In this document: positions 46,319 through 58,357 of the stretch, piece after piece
Numbering within the stretch: position 1 is the stretch's first letter
How the letters are laid out: each line of letters opens with the position of its first letter
Assembly: GCA_963667515.2 (NCBI GenBank)
Contig: CAXXXY010000011.1
Span: forward strand, 124,001-188,000
From: VYDC01 sp963667515
GTDB taxonomy: Bacteria > Chloroflexota > Dehalococcoidia > UBA2979
Reading direction: 5' to 3'
DNA: 64,000 nt
The notes under the pieces: generated by a model
What the model was told of the DNA's origin: nothing
Databases searched by the model: none
What the model saw: the letters and a program-made list of their open reading frames with translations, nothing else
Translations under genes and position numbers: made by a program

Positions 46319-47047
46319 CTAGCTGACCTCCAGCGTCCCCTCCATGTCGTCGTGGCCGGGGACATCGCAGTAGAAGCGGTACGTCCTCGCCGCGAGCGTG
46401 ACCTCCACCCGGCGCTAGGTGGCGCCGGGCAGCTCCTGCTGCACGTCCGCCTCGTCGATCACGAAGGTGTGGCGGATGACGTCGTCGTTGTCGAGGAAGA
46501 GGGCGATCGCGCCCGCGCTCGCCGTCACCCGCTCTGGGTACTCGACGTCCTCGGCGACGATCACGATGTCGCCGGCCTGCTGCGCGTCGTCCTCCACGCC
46601 CAGCGTGGCCACCGCCGAGACGCCGACCAGCACCACCGCGAGCGCGACGAACGCGCCGGCCGAGGGGCGCCGCAGCGCCGGGTCGACGCCCGCCAGCGCC
46701 GCGGTCGCCGCGCCCGCGCCCAGCAGCGCCGCGAGCAGCATGACGACGGTGGGCCCGAAGCCCGCGATCGTGTCCGGGTGCGCCAGATCCTCGACGATGA
46801 ACTGCAGGTTGCCGATCACGGCCAGCAGCGCGAGCACCGCCGCGAGCGGCAGCACCCAGCGCCGCGCGTGCCAGCGCCACACCACGTACGCGAGCACCGC
46901 GAAGATCACGCCGAATATCAGCACGGGCGGGATCAGCTCCAGCGTGATCAGCAGGATCGAGACGAAGGTCGCGGCCATCACCACGAAGCTGCCGACCACC
47001 ACCCGCGCCCACTGCGTCCGCGCCTCCGCGCCCAGGCCCTCGTTCAT
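46319..47047 (-). pseudogene. Membrane protein with cupredoxin domain, in-frame TAG
   Basis: Five or six membrane segments (residues 15-150) precede a plastocyanin-like domain. Translation from ATG 47047 stops at TAG (codon 211, 46415-46417) after ELPGAT. The same frame goes on RRVEVTLAARTYRFYCDVPGHDDMEGTLEVS to TAG at 46319. The type 1 copper ligands would be His193 (RHTF) and then Cys227, His232 and Met235 (CxxxxHxxM), so all but the first lie beyond the TAG. A single GAG-to-TAG change explains it. It is upstream of the LLM gene, which has the same defect. Confidence 0.72.
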
Positions 47048-47141
47048 CGCTACCCCCGCTTCTCGTGCATCCGCGCGCCTCGGCGGGAGTCTAGCGGGCA
47101 CGGCGGGGCCGCCGCACGCCCCGGGTGGCGTGCCGTCCCGC

Positions 47142-47147
47142 TACCCT
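47142..47147 (+). promoter_or_regulatory. Possible -10 of the hydrolase at 47190
   Basis: TACCCT in CCCGCTACCCTCTGCG, 42 bases before the GTG, in the 142-base divergent region with the cupredoxin gene. One of several TAnnCT hexamers near starts here. Confidence 0.3.
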
Positions 47148-47189
47148 CTGCGCGGCGCGGGCTGCTGGAGGCGAGCGAGGAGGCGAGCG

Positions 47190-47993
47190 GTGAGCGACGA
47201 GACGCGGGTGCGGCGGGGCTTCGTCAGCACCTCGCTGGGGCAGCTGCACTACCGCACCGCGGGCGCCGGCCCGCCGCTGGTGCTGCTGCACAACACCTGG
47301 CTCTCCTCGCGTATGTTCGGCGCCGACCTGCCGCGCCTCGCGCGCGAGTTCGAGGTCTTCGCCATCGACACGCTGGGGCAGGGACACTCCGACCCCGCGC
47401 CCCCGCGCGAGATGGAGATCGCGGAGTACGCGACCACGCTGCACGAGGCGCTGGACGGCCTGGGCCTCGATCGGCCCGCGGTCGCGGGGCAGGCCACGGG
47501 CGCGGTGATCGCGGCGGAGGCGGCAGCGCAGGCACCGCAGCGGATGCGGCGCCTCGTGCTCACCGGACTGCCGCTGTGGCGCAAGCCCGCGACGCAGCTC
47601 GCGCAGCTCGAGGTGGCGACGTTCGCCGACTGGCAGCCCGGCGAGGACGGCGCGGGCCTGCTGCGCGCGTGGGAGCAGCACGGGCGCGAGGCGCTGGCCG
47701 GCTACCGCGACGCGACCGAGGTGCTGACCGACTACCTGCGGCCCGGCCCGCGTGCGAGCCTCGCGCTGCGCGCGCTCTTCCGCTGGGAGCCGCGCGAGCG
47801 GCTGCCGCTCGTCACAACGCCCACGCTGGTGCTCTCGCACGCGGGCAACATCTTCTCCCGCAACGCCCCGCTGGTCGCCGAGCTGCTGCCCGACGCCGAG
47901 CTGCGCATCATCGAGCAGCCGGTGCCGCACCCGCACCAGGCGGTTTTCGCCGAGGAGATCGCCGTTTTCTGCGGGGGTGCGGAGGACGGCTAG
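47190..47993 (+). CDS. Alpha/beta hydrolase-fold protein without serine nucleophile
   Basis: A 267-residue alpha/beta-hydrolase-fold protein (LVLLHNTWLSSRMFGADLPRL; DTLGQGHSDPAP). The nucleophile elbow reads GQATG, so Ala102 occupies the usual Ser position of GxSxG. The later acid and His region (TLVLSHAGNIFSRN; EQPVPHPHQAVFAEE) is kept. It may use a different mechanism or have a non-catalytic role. The GTG follows GAGGAGG. It is followed by a hairpin terminator. Confidence 0.78.
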   Translation: MSDETRVRRGFVSTSLGQLHYRTAGAGPPLVLLHNTWLSSRMFGADLPRLAREFEVFAIDTLGQGHSDPAPPREMEIAEYATTLHEALDGLGLDRPAVAGQATGAVIAAEAAAQAPQRMRRLVLTGLPLWRKPATQLAQLEVATFADWQPGEDGAGLLRAWEQHGREALAGYRDATEVLTDYLRPGPRASLALRALFRWEPRERLPLVTTPTLVLSHAGNIFSRNAPLVAELLPDAELRIIEQPVPHPHQAVFAEEIAVFCGGAEDG

Positions 47994-48026
47994 CCGCGCA
48001 CCGACTCCTTCGAGCGCGCCGGACAT

Positions 48027-48047
48027 GGTCACGGCGAAGCCGTGACC
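48027..48047 (+). terminator. Hairpin terminator after the 47190 hydrolase
   Basis: A perfect 9-base stem (GGTCACGGC / GCCGTGACC) with a GAA loop, 34 bases after the stop codon, followed by TTCGTCCC. The rest of the 200-base gap to the next gene shows nothing else recognisable. Confidence 0.6.
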
Positions 48048-48194
48048 TTCGTCCCTCGCGCGCCTCGACGCATCGGGCAGAGCCTCGGGCGGTGCCCCGG
48101 ACAGCGGCGCGACCGGGTCGACGCGGGGCACGCACGGTGGCCTCGGACCCCGCGCCCTCGCGCGGGGCGCGGCGGCCCCCGGAGGAGTGTGTCG

Positions 48195-49096
48195 GTGCGC
48201 TTCAGCTACTACCTGAACCCGCAGACCACGAGCGCGGCGGATGACGGGCGGGTCATCGAGGAGGTCTTCGGCCAGCTCGACCTCGCGAGCTCGCTGGGCT
48301 TCACCGATGTCTGGGTGACCGACCACCAGTTCACCGGGTACAACGCCTACTCCGACCCGACCACGATGGCGGCCGCGATCAGCCAGCGCGTGCCCAGCCT
48401 GCGCATCGGCTTCGCGGTGGCGGTGGCGCCGCTGATGCACCCGATCCGCTTCGTCACGCAGTGCAACCTCATCGATCAGCTGACCAAGGGGCGTTTCATC
48501 GTCGGCATCGGGCCCGGCAACTCGCCCGACGAGTTCGCGGGCTACGGGCTGCACACGGAGGACCCGCACGCGATCCTGCGCGAGTTCATCGAGGTCTGCG
48601 AGCTCGCGTGGCGACGGGGCCGGACGACGAGGACTTCGAGTACCAGGGGAAGCACTTCCAGTGCACGGTGCGCGGGCGCATCATCCCCGCCCCCGTGCAG
48701 CGGCCGCCGCACATCGCCTTCGCCTCCTCCACCCCGGAGCGGCTCGCGGCCGGCGGGGCGCGCGGCTGGTCGCTGCTGCTGGGCCCGCAGGCGCCCGAGG
48801 TGCTCTCGGCGCGGCTCTTCCACTACTTCCGCGGCATGGACGAGGCGAACTGGACCAGGTGGCGCGCGACCGCGCCTGGGAGCACACCAGCGTGCTGCGC
48901 CAGATCTACGTCGCCGAGGAGGGCGAGGACTGGCAGCGCTCGCTCGCCGACGTGCTGGACACCTACGCCCGCAAGAGCCTGCGCGCCAACACCGGCATCG
49001 ACGACCTGCCCAAGGAGGACATGGAGAAGCGAGGGCCTGCTCGACTCGATGGTGAAGCAGAACGCCGGCCTGCTGACCGTGCCTGCCGTACCCTGA
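48195..49096 (+). pseudogene. LLM-class flavin-dependent oxidoreductase with three frameshifts
   Basis: From GTG 48195 (GGAGGA eight bases upstream) it reads MRFSYYLNPQTTS, DVWVTDHQFTGYNAY and FIVGIGPGNSPDEFAGYGL. The frame changes at about 48608-48614 to DDEDFEYQGKHFQC, APVQRPPHIAFASSTPERLA. It changes again at about 48851-48855 to ARDRAWEHTSVLRQIYVAEEGEDW, and again at about 49029-49033 to GLLDSMVKQNAGLLTVPAVP and the stop. Two events are single missing bases and the last an extra base. Conserved protein sequence across all parts points to recent events or sequencing errors. It belongs to the luciferase-like monooxygenases of unknown substrate. Confidence 0.75.
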
Positions 49097-49140
49097 GCGC
49101 GCGCCGCCGCGAGGGGCGGCGCGGGACGCGAGGTGCGGGC

Positions 49141-50022
49141 GTGGCGACAGAGAGCTCCGAGCGACGCGGCGCGGTGCAGCGCGGCTTCGTGCAGCGCGGC
49201 TTCGTGCAGGGGCCGCACGGCAACATCGAGTACATGGAGGGCGGGGCCGGCGCCGGGCCGGCGCTGATCCTGCTGCACTCGGCGCCCAGCTCCTGCGCGC
49301 TCTTCGAGGAGGCGATCCCGCTCCTTGCAGACGACATCCACGTGATCGCGATGTCGCAGCCGGGCTTCGGTGAGTCCGACCCGCCGCCCCAGGCCTACAC
49401 CACCGTCCACGAGTACGCGCGCGCGGTGACGTGGCTGCTGGACGGCCTCGGCATCGAGCGCGCGAGCGTGCTGGGCGCGCACACCAGCTCGCTGACCGCG
49501 CTCGAGGTGGCGGCGGGCTGGCCCGAGCGCGTCGAGCGGCTGGTGCTGGAGGAGTGCTTCAACTGGAGCCGCCCCGGCCGGCTGGAGGCGCTGGAGCGCC
49601 GCCACGGCTTCGAGGAGCAGCCGGACGGCAGCCACCTGCTGGCGATGTGGGAGCGCGCCCACGGTCGCACGCTGCGCAACACCTCGGAGCCCGCGGAGGT
49701 GGCGCGGCTGACGCGGCGCGGCTTCCTGGACACGGTGCGCGCGGAGCGGCCGGGGCCGGACGGCATCAGCGGGCAGAACGCCTCCACGCTGGCGCTCTCG
49801 CGCTACCCGCTGTGGGAGCGCGCGCCGCTGGTGCAGGCACCCACGCTGGTGGTGCACGGCGCATCCAGCGAGCTGGGGCGCGCGCACGAGCGGCTGCTGG
49901 AGGCGATCCCCGACGCGCGCGGCATCCGGCCGGCCACCTCGCACCAGTGGACGTGGCGGGTGGCGCCGGAGCTGTGGGCCGCCGAGCTGCGCGCGTTCCT
50001 CGCGGAGCCCCTGCCCCGCTAG
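49141..50022 (+). CDS. Alpha/beta hydrolase-fold protein with His at the nucleophile position
   Basis: A 293-residue alpha/beta-hydrolase-fold protein (PALILLHSAPSSCALFEEAIPLL; SQPGFGESDPPP). The elbow is GAHTS, placing His114 where Ser is expected. The late segments (TLVVHGASSELG; TSHQWTWRVAPE) resemble the acid/His loop. An N-terminal duplicate QRGFVQRGFVQ is visible. The GTG start comes 45 bases after the LLM gene. The stop TAG opens a short run of CTAG-containing repeats. Confidence 0.76.
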   Translation: MATESSERRGAVQRGFVQRGFVQGPHGNIEYMEGGAGAGPALILLHSAPSSCALFEEAIPLLADDIHVIAMSQPGFGESDPPPQAYTTVHEYARAVTWLLDGLGIERASVLGAHTSSLTALEVAAGWPERVERLVLEECFNWSRPGRLEALERRHGFEEQPDGSHLLAMWERAHGRTLRNTSEPAEVARLTRRGFLDTVRAERPGPDGISGQNASTLALSRYPLWERAPLVQAPTLVVHGASSELGRAHERLLEAIPDARGIRPATSHQWTWRVAPELWAAELRAFLAEPLPR

Positions 50023-50081
50023 CGAGACCCCGCTAGCCGACGCCCCCGCTAGCCAGCGCCCCGCTAGCCAGCGCCAGCTAG
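50018..50081 (+). repeat. CTAG-rich tandem repeat at a convergent junction
   Basis: Five CTAG tetramers in about 64 bases, in units resembling CCGCTAGCCAGCGCC. The first holds the stop codon of the hydrolase and the last (50078) the stop of the convergent VOC gene. CTAG looks rare elsewhere in the window except at stop codons. Confidence 0.8.
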
Positions 50082-50467
50082 ACGGCGCCCGAGCCCGCGG
50101 GCACGCGACGGGTGAAGAACTTAATGCGGTAGCCGTCCGGCGCTGCGACCGTCAGCGAGTACGCCCACGGCTCCTCGGCGACCGGCGGCAGCTCCGCGAG
50201 CCGCCCCTCGAACTTCGGGGCGAGCTCCGCGCGCAGCGCGTGCACGTCGGGCACCTCCATGGCGGCGCGCGCGCGCTCGTCGTCGACGCCGGCGGCCGGA
50301 TCGTCGACGATCTCGATCCCCCACTCGCGCGTGCCGAAGCAGGCGCCGCGCCGCCCCTCGCCCGCGTACTCCACGAAGACGGGCCAGCCCAGCGCCTCGT
50401 GGTAGTGGCGGTAGCACTCGTCGAACTTCGCGGTGCGGATCACCGTCCGCGTGCAGAGCACCTCCAT
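50078..50467 (-). CDS. VOC-domain protein
   Basis: A 129-residue glyoxalase-like protein (TRTVIRTAKFDECYRHYHEALGW; REWGIEIVDDP; APDGYRIKFFTRR). Substrate unknown. It is convergent with the hydrolase and divergent from imuB across a 193-base region that contains the SOS box. The stop is in a CTAG. Confidence 0.78.
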   Translation of the reverse strand: MEVLCTRTVIRTAKFDECYRHYHEALGWPVFVEYAGEGRRGACFGTREWGIEIVDDPAAGVDDERARAAMEVPDVHALRAELAPKFEGRLAELPPVAEEPWAYSLTVAAPDGYRIKFFTRRVPAGSGAV

Positions 50468-50604
50468 GAAGGGCCTCCGTTCGCGGCGAGCATACGTGGG
50501 ATGCGCACAACCCCGGCGGAGCCGGGGCTGTGCACGCGACGACGATGACGACGCGGCGGCAGCGCATCACAAAGCGCATGGGGAGTGACCGCGGGCCCGG
50601 CACG

Positions 50605-50631
50605 TTGCTTTTCGAACACACGTTCTATACC
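50605..50631 (+). promoter_or_regulatory. SOS-regulated promoter with LexA box for imuB-dnaE2
   Basis: CGAACACACGTTCT at 50613-50626 matches the Gram-positive/Chloroflexota-type LexA box CGAAC-N4-GTTC(G). It lies between TTGCTT (50605-50610, -35-like) and TATACC (50626-50631, -10-like). LexA bound here would block the promoter. The site is about 35 bases before imuB, whose product and DnaE2 are known SOS functions. Confidence 0.75.
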
Positions 50632-50660
50632 ATCGGCTCGCCTCTCGGCCGGGGGTGCGG

Positions 50661-51848
50661 ATGTCGATCGCCTGCCTGACGGTGCCGTCGCTCGGACTCG
50701 CGTGCGAGCTCGCCAGCCGACCCCTGCTCGCCGGCAGCCCCGTCGCGCTCGCCGACGAGGCGGGGCTGCGCGTGGCGGACGCGACGCCCGAGGCGGCGCT
50801 GCGCGGCGTCCGCCCCGGGCTGACGCTGCGCGAGGCGACAGCGCTCTGCCCCCGGCTCGCAGTGCTGGAGGCGCGGCCGGCGCGCCTGGCGCGCGCCGCG
50901 GAGCGGCTGCTGGCGGCGGCCGCCGCGGTCAGCCCGCTGGTGGAGGAGGCGGAGCCGGGCGTGGTGCTGGCGGACCTCGTCGGCCTGGACGCGCTCTACC
51001 CGCGGCCCGGCGAGGTGGAGCGCGCGATGCTGGAGGCGGCGCCCGCGTCGCTGCCCGCGCGGCTCGGCGTCGCGGAGGAGCGCTTCACGGCGATCGCCGC
51101 GGCACGCAGCGCCCCCCCGGGCGAGGCGCGGCGCGTGGCGGCGGGCGCGAGCGCGGCCTTCCTGGCGGGGCTCCCGGCGCACGAGCTGCCGCTCTGCGCG
51201 GAGGCGCTGGCGCAGCTGCGACTGCTGGGCATCACCACCGTCGGCGCCTTCGCGGCGCTGCCGCAGCACGCGGTGCAGGCGCAGTTCGGCGTGCCCGGTG
51301 CGCGCGCGTGGCTGGCGGCGCGCGGCGCGGACTCGGCGCCGGTGCGCCCGCGCCCCGCCGCCGGCGAGCGCGTGATCGAGCGGGTGCGGGCGCAGCCGCC
51401 GTTCGCCAGCCGCGAGGTGGTGCTGCGCACGGCGGAGCAGCTGCTGCGGCGCGCGCTGCTGCACCCGCGCGCGGCGCGCCGCTTCGTGCGTGTGCTGCGG
51501 CTGCGCGCGGTCACGGAGGAGGATCAGCTGTGGGAGCGCGTGCAGCCGCTGCGCGAGCCCACGGGCGATCGCGACCGGCTATGGACCGTGATCCGCTCCG
51601 CGATCGAGCACGCTGAGCTCCCCGGCCTGGTCGCCGAGCTGGAGCTGGAGCTCGGCGGGCTGACGGCGGAGACCGGGCGGCAGCCCGGCCTCTTCACCGA
51701 TCACGCCCGCCGCCGCGCGCAGCTGGACGAGATGGTGCGCCACCTCTCGCTGCGCTTCGGCCACTCGCCCGTGGCGCAGGTGGTGGGGATGGAGCCGTGG
51801 AGCCGCCTGCCGGAGCGCCGCTACGCGCTCATGGACTACGACCCGTAG
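50661..51848 (+). CDS. imuB: ImuB-like Y-family polymerase homologue
   Basis: A 395-residue DinB-related protein. The Y-family catalytic motif DxDxFFAxVE is replaced by SIACLTVPSLGLA, and the SxDE motif becomes LVEEAEPGVVLADLVGLDALYP, as expected for ImuB, which is not a polymerase but bridges the beta clamp and DnaE2. The C-terminal SPVAQVVGMEPWSRLPERRYALMDYDP region is typical, with a Leu/Pro-rich possible clamp-binding site (RQPGLF, near residue 344). A GTG six bases upstream is an alternative start. No imuA is adjacent. Confidence 0.85.
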   Translation: MSIACLTVPSLGLACELASRPLLAGSPVALADEAGLRVADATPEAALRGVRPGLTLREATALCPRLAVLEARPARLARAAERLLAAAAAVSPLVEEAEPGVVLADLVGLDALYPRPGEVERAMLEAAPASLPARLGVAEERFTAIAAARSAPPGEARRVAAGASAAFLAGLPAHELPLCAEALAQLRLLGITTVGAFAALPQHAVQAQFGVPGARAWLAARGADSAPVRPRPAAGERVIERVRAQPPFASREVVLRTAEQLLRRALLHPRAARRFVRVLRLRAVTEEDQLWERVQPLREPTGDRDRLWTVIRSAIEHAELPGLVAELELELGGLTAETGRQPGLFTDHARRRAQLDEMVRHLSLRFGHSPVAQVVGMEPWSRLPERRYALMDYDP

Positions 51849-51885
51849 TGCACGAGACGACGGCGGGGAGAGACGAGGTGCGAGC

Positions 51886-55434
<3,549 letters not shown>

Positions 55435-55465
55435 CGCCGCGCCCCACATCGAGGCGGCGGCGGGG

Positions 55466-55765
55466 CTAGCGGGTGCGGTTGTACTCGTAGTCCTCGCGGG
55501 CGATCGGGCCGTCGGCGCGCAGCTCCGCCATCCGCGGCGAGGGCGGCGCGGCGGCGTTGGCCGCGGCGTGCACGTCGAGCGCGGCCTGGTCCGCCCACAG
55601 CTCGAGCAGGCAGAGCGAGTCGGGGTCGCGGGCGCTCTGGAGGATCTCGAACTGCTCGCAGCCCGGCTCGGCGCGCGCCACGACGCAGCGGCGCTCCATC
55701 TCCTCCAGCAGCTCGGCGCCGCGGCCGGGCTTCGCCTGCATCGTGATCACGAGTCGCACCGCCAT
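55466..55765 (-). CDS. Antibiotic biosynthesis monooxygenase (ABM) domain protein
   Basis: A 99-residue ferredoxin-like-fold ABM protein (VRLVITMQAKPGRGAELLEEMERRC; EPGCEQFEILQSARDPDSLCLLELWAD). Such small dimeric proteins act as quinone or heme-related monooxygenases or have unknown roles. Convergent with dnaE2; divergent from the aldo/keto reductase. Confidence 0.82.
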   Translation of the reverse strand: MAVRLVITMQAKPGRGAELLEEMERRCVVARAEPGCEQFEILQSARDPDSLCLLELWADQAALDVHAAANAAAPPSPRMAELRADGPIAREDYEYNRTR

Positions 55766-55856
55766 CCACCGGCCTCCTTGCGCGCCGCCCGAGTCTAGCG
55801 GCCGCGACGCGCGACGGCCGGACCGTGAGGCGCCGGACCACGAGGCGCCCGCGGTG

Positions 55857-55862
55857 TAGCCT
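55857..55862 (+). promoter_or_regulatory. Possible -10 of the aldo/keto reductase gene
   Basis: TAGCCT in GGTGTAGCCTCGCTC, 54 bases before the GTG start in the 151-base divergent region. Matches the recurring TAnnCT pattern. Confidence 0.3.
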
Positions 55863-55916
55863 CGCTCGTCGGGGGCGCGCTCGGCGCGGGGAGCGCCGCG
55901 AGGGGCGAGGTGAGGC

Positions 55917-56735
55917 GTGGCGGCACTCGCGAAGCGCCGGCTGGGACGCACGGGCCTGCTCGTGGCGGAGCTCGGCCTGGGCGCGATGGACACGCCGACC
56001 TCGGCGGAGGCGGCGGAGACGCTCGGCGCCGCGCTCGACCTCGGCATCGACCTCGTGGACACGGCGCGCGAGTACGCGGGCAGCGAGTTCCTGATCGGGC
56101 AGACGGTGCGCGAGCGCGGCGGCGCCGAGTTCCACATCGCGACCAAGACGTTCAGCCACGGCATCGACGGCAGCCAGCGCGACGTCGACCGATCGCTCTC
56201 CGTCCTGGGCGTGCCGCGCGTGAGCCTCTACCAGCTCCACGACATCTCGACGCCGCAGGCGTGGGAGGAGGTGATGGCCGAGGACGGCGCGCTCGCGGGG
56301 CTGAAAATCGCGCAGTACCGCGGGCTCATCGACCACATCGGCCTCTCCTCGCACAGCGTCGAGGTGCTGCGCGTGGCCATCGACAGCGGCGAGTTCGACA
56401 CGGTGATGCTGGAGTACTCCGCCTTCTTCCCCGAGACCGCGCCGCTGATCGAGCGCGCGCAGGAGCGCGACGTGGGCGTGATCGTGATGCGCCCGCTGGG
56501 CGGCTCCGGCCGCACGAGCGCGATGCGCGGGCGCATCGCCGCGGGCGACGCCGGCCCGCTCACGCCCGCCAGCCTGCTGCGCTACGTGCTCTCGCACCCC
56601 GGCGTCTCCGTGGCGATCCCCGGCGCGCGCCACCCCTCGCGCATCCGCGAGAACGTGGCGACCGCCTCGGCCTACGAGCCGATGGGGCCGGAGGAACAGC
56701 GAGCGCTGGAGGCGGAGGCGGCGCGGCTCTATTAG
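55917..56735 (+). CDS. Aldo/keto reductase
   Basis: A 272-residue TIM-barrel NADPH oxidoreductase. It starts RRLGRTGLLVAELGLGAM, has the catalytic Asp/Tyr in LVDTAREYAGSE (Asp47, Tyr53), a Lys in IATKTF (about 77) and His in YQLHDIS (about 105). The cofactor-binding end is AIPGARHPSRIREN. Substrate unknown. The GTG has GAGG upstream. The 61 bases after the stop lead to IS copy 2. Confidence 0.88.
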   Translation: MAALAKRRLGRTGLLVAELGLGAMDTPTSAEAAETLGAALDLGIDLVDTAREYAGSEFLIGQTVRERGGAEFHIATKTFSHGIDGSQRDVDRSLSVLGVPRVSLYQLHDISTPQAWEEVMAEDGALAGLKIAQYRGLIDHIGLSSHSVEVLRVAIDSGEFDTVMLEYSAFFPETAPLIERAQERDVGVIVMRPLGGSGRTSAMRGRIAAGDAGPLTPASLLRYVLSHPGVSVAIPGARHPSRIRENVATASAYEPMGPEEQRALEAEAARLY

Positions 56736-56802
56736 CGCCGCACCCCCGCCTCGTCCCTCTGCCCATACCACCCGTGCGGCGGGCGCCGGGCGGGCCGCTA
56801 GG

Positions 56803-57852
56803 TGTACTACCCAGGAAGGTTGTTCACAGGCGGGAGGCGGGGACGGCCCCGCCGACGCCGCCGTGCGGTCGGCGGTGATTGTAGCGGTAGAGCCAGCGTG
56901 GGAGCTGGCGCAGCCGCTCGGCGTTGGAGCGGTAGGGGCGGGCGTAGGCCCACTCGTTCTGCAGGATCTGGATGAAACGCTCGGCTTTGCCGTTCGTCTG
57001 CGGGCGGTAGGGCCGTGTGTGCGACAGCCGCACGTCTGCGGCAGCGGCGGCGCCGTGGAAGCTGCGGGCGACGGTGTAGGCCTTCGCGTTGTCGGTCAGG
57101 ACCCGGCGCACGCGCACGCCACGCCGGCGGAAGGCCGCGAGCGCCTGCTCGAGGAAGGCGGCGCAGCTCGCGCCACGCTCGTCGGGCAGGACGGAGACGT
57201 AGGCGTAACGGCTGTGGTCGTCGACGGCGACGTGTAGGTACTCCAGCCCCAGCGAACGCCGCGAATGCGGCCCGGAGCGCGTCTCGGCGAAGCCAGGCGC
57301 CATTCGCTTGCCGCCGCCCTCGGGGACGCGCCCGAGCTTCTTCACGTCGAGATGCAGCAGGTCGCCGGGGGCGTCGTGCTCGTAGCGGACCGGCTCCCGG
57401 GTGACGCGGTGCAGGCGGTCGAGCCGGTTGAGGCCGCGGCGCCGCAGCACGGCGTAGACCGTGGAGCGGGCGACCCCGAGCGCCCACTGGATGCGATGCG
57501 GCCCGAATCCCTGCGTGCGTCGCACGGCGCAGATGCGTCGCTCCAGCTCGGGCGGCGTGCGCCGGGGATGCGCGCGCGGGGCGGAGCTGCGGTCCTCGAG
57601 CCCTGCCGCTCCCTCCGCCCGGAAGCGCCCCAGCCACTTGGCAACGGTGTGGCGGGAGACGCGGAAGTGGCGAGCGACCTCAGCCTGGGGCCAGCTGGCG
57701 TCCACTTCCCGCACGAGCTCGAGTCGGGTCAGCGGCGTCAGCCGCGCGTTACGATGGGCCATGAGGGTGTCCTCTCCTCGCTACTGCCGTGCTGTCACAC
57801 ACAGCAGCGGGCGAGGCCCCTCATCCTGTCAACAACCTACGTGGGAACTACA
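56803..57852 (-). mobile_element. IS481-family insertion sequence, copy 2 (inverted)
   Basis: The same 1050-base element in reverse orientation, starting TGTACTACCCAGG on the plus strand and ending GGAACTACA. Flanking direct repeats GCTAGG (56797-56802 and 57853-57858) form a perfect 6-base NCTAGN duplication. The right duplication contains the TAG stop of the minus-strand ABM gene. Confidence 0.93.
56824..57762 (-). CDS. IS481-family transposase, copy 2
   Basis: Identical in length (312 residues) and catalytic triad (Asp139, Asp224, Glu261) to copy 1. Differences are Ser instead of Gly at residue 23 and Ala at residue 159. The near identity indicates recent transposition. Confidence 0.95.
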   Translation of the reverse strand: MAHRNARLTPLTRLELVREVDASWPQAEVARHFRVSRHTVAKWLGRFRAEGAAGLEDRSSAPRAHPRRTPPELERRICAVRRTQGFGPHRIQWALGVARSTVYAVLRRRGLNRLDRLHRVTREPVRYEHDAPGDLLHLDVKKLGRVPEGGGKRMAPGFAETRSGPHSRRSLGLEYLHVAVDDHSRYAYVSVLPDERGASCAAFLEQALAAFRRRGVRVRRVLTDNAKAYTVARSFHGAAAAADVRLSHTRPYRPQTNGKAERFIQILQNEWAYARPYRSNAERLRQLPRWLYRYNHRRPHGGVGGAVPASRL

Positions 57853-57853
57853 G

Positions 57854-58168
57854 CTAGGCGGCGGCGACGGCCAGCGGCCGCGCGTGCGCGAACAGCGCCG
57901 ACTCCAGCTCGATCAGCGCGAACATCGGCGAGCAGGCCTCCGAGCTCCGTGAGGCGGCGTCGGCCGCGACGGCGTGCTCCATCGAGTCCCAGTACACGAC
58001 GTCGACGTAGCGACCGGACTCCTCGGCGTAGCTCAGCTCGCGGGAGAGGAAGCCCGGCTGCTGTCGCGCCCACTCGGAGACGGCGTCGACGGTGCCGAGG
58101 AACTGCTCCCTGCTGACGCCCTCCGTGAGCTCGAACACCACCAGCTCCAGCACGCGATCCGTCGTCAC
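57854..58168 (-). CDS. ABM-like small protein next to IS copy 2
   Basis: A 104-residue protein of ABM/dimeric alpha-beta barrel type (LELVVFELTEGVSREQFLGTVDAV; QQPGFLSRELSYAEESGRYVDVVYWDS). The chosen GTG gives the normal N-terminus; longer frames to 58219 lack support. No clear ribosome site. Its stop codon lies in the IS target duplication, and the gene is intact. Confidence 0.7.
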   Translation of the reverse strand: MTTDRVLELVVFELTEGVSREQFLGTVDAVSEWARQQPGFLSRELSYAEESGRYVDVVYWDSMEHAVAADAASRSSEACSPMFALIELESALFAHARPLAVAAA

Positions 58169-58280
58169 GCGGGCAATCGTCGGGCAGCTCGACCTGCTGC
58201 TCGGCACCGCCGCGACCACTCCGGCTCGCTGACGCGGCGCTCCGCGGAGGACGGGCGACTCGCGAGCCGAGTCGCCGCGC

Positions 58281-58342
58281 GTCGAGCTGGCGCGTGGAGC
58301 GGGGGCGGCTGGCGCCGCCCCCGCTCCACGCGCCAGCTCGAC
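58281..58342 (-). terminator. Very long perfect hairpin after the MMPL gene
   Basis: Two perfect 29-base arms (58281-58309 and 58314-58342) separated by the 4-base loop TGGC. It lies 15 bases beyond the MMPL stop codon (minus strand). It could be a strong terminator, but the arm length is unusual and may mark a palindromic mobile remnant or a cruciform. Confidence 0.6.
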
Positions 58343-58357
58343 GAGCTTCGGTCGCCG

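Noticed and set aside
45286..47047. Recoding of TAG as an amino acid in this organism
   Set aside because: TAG is used as the ordinary stop in many intact genes here (argD, argG, rpe, recG, argS, ferritin and others), so a general reassignment is not credible; mutation, error or local readthrough remain.
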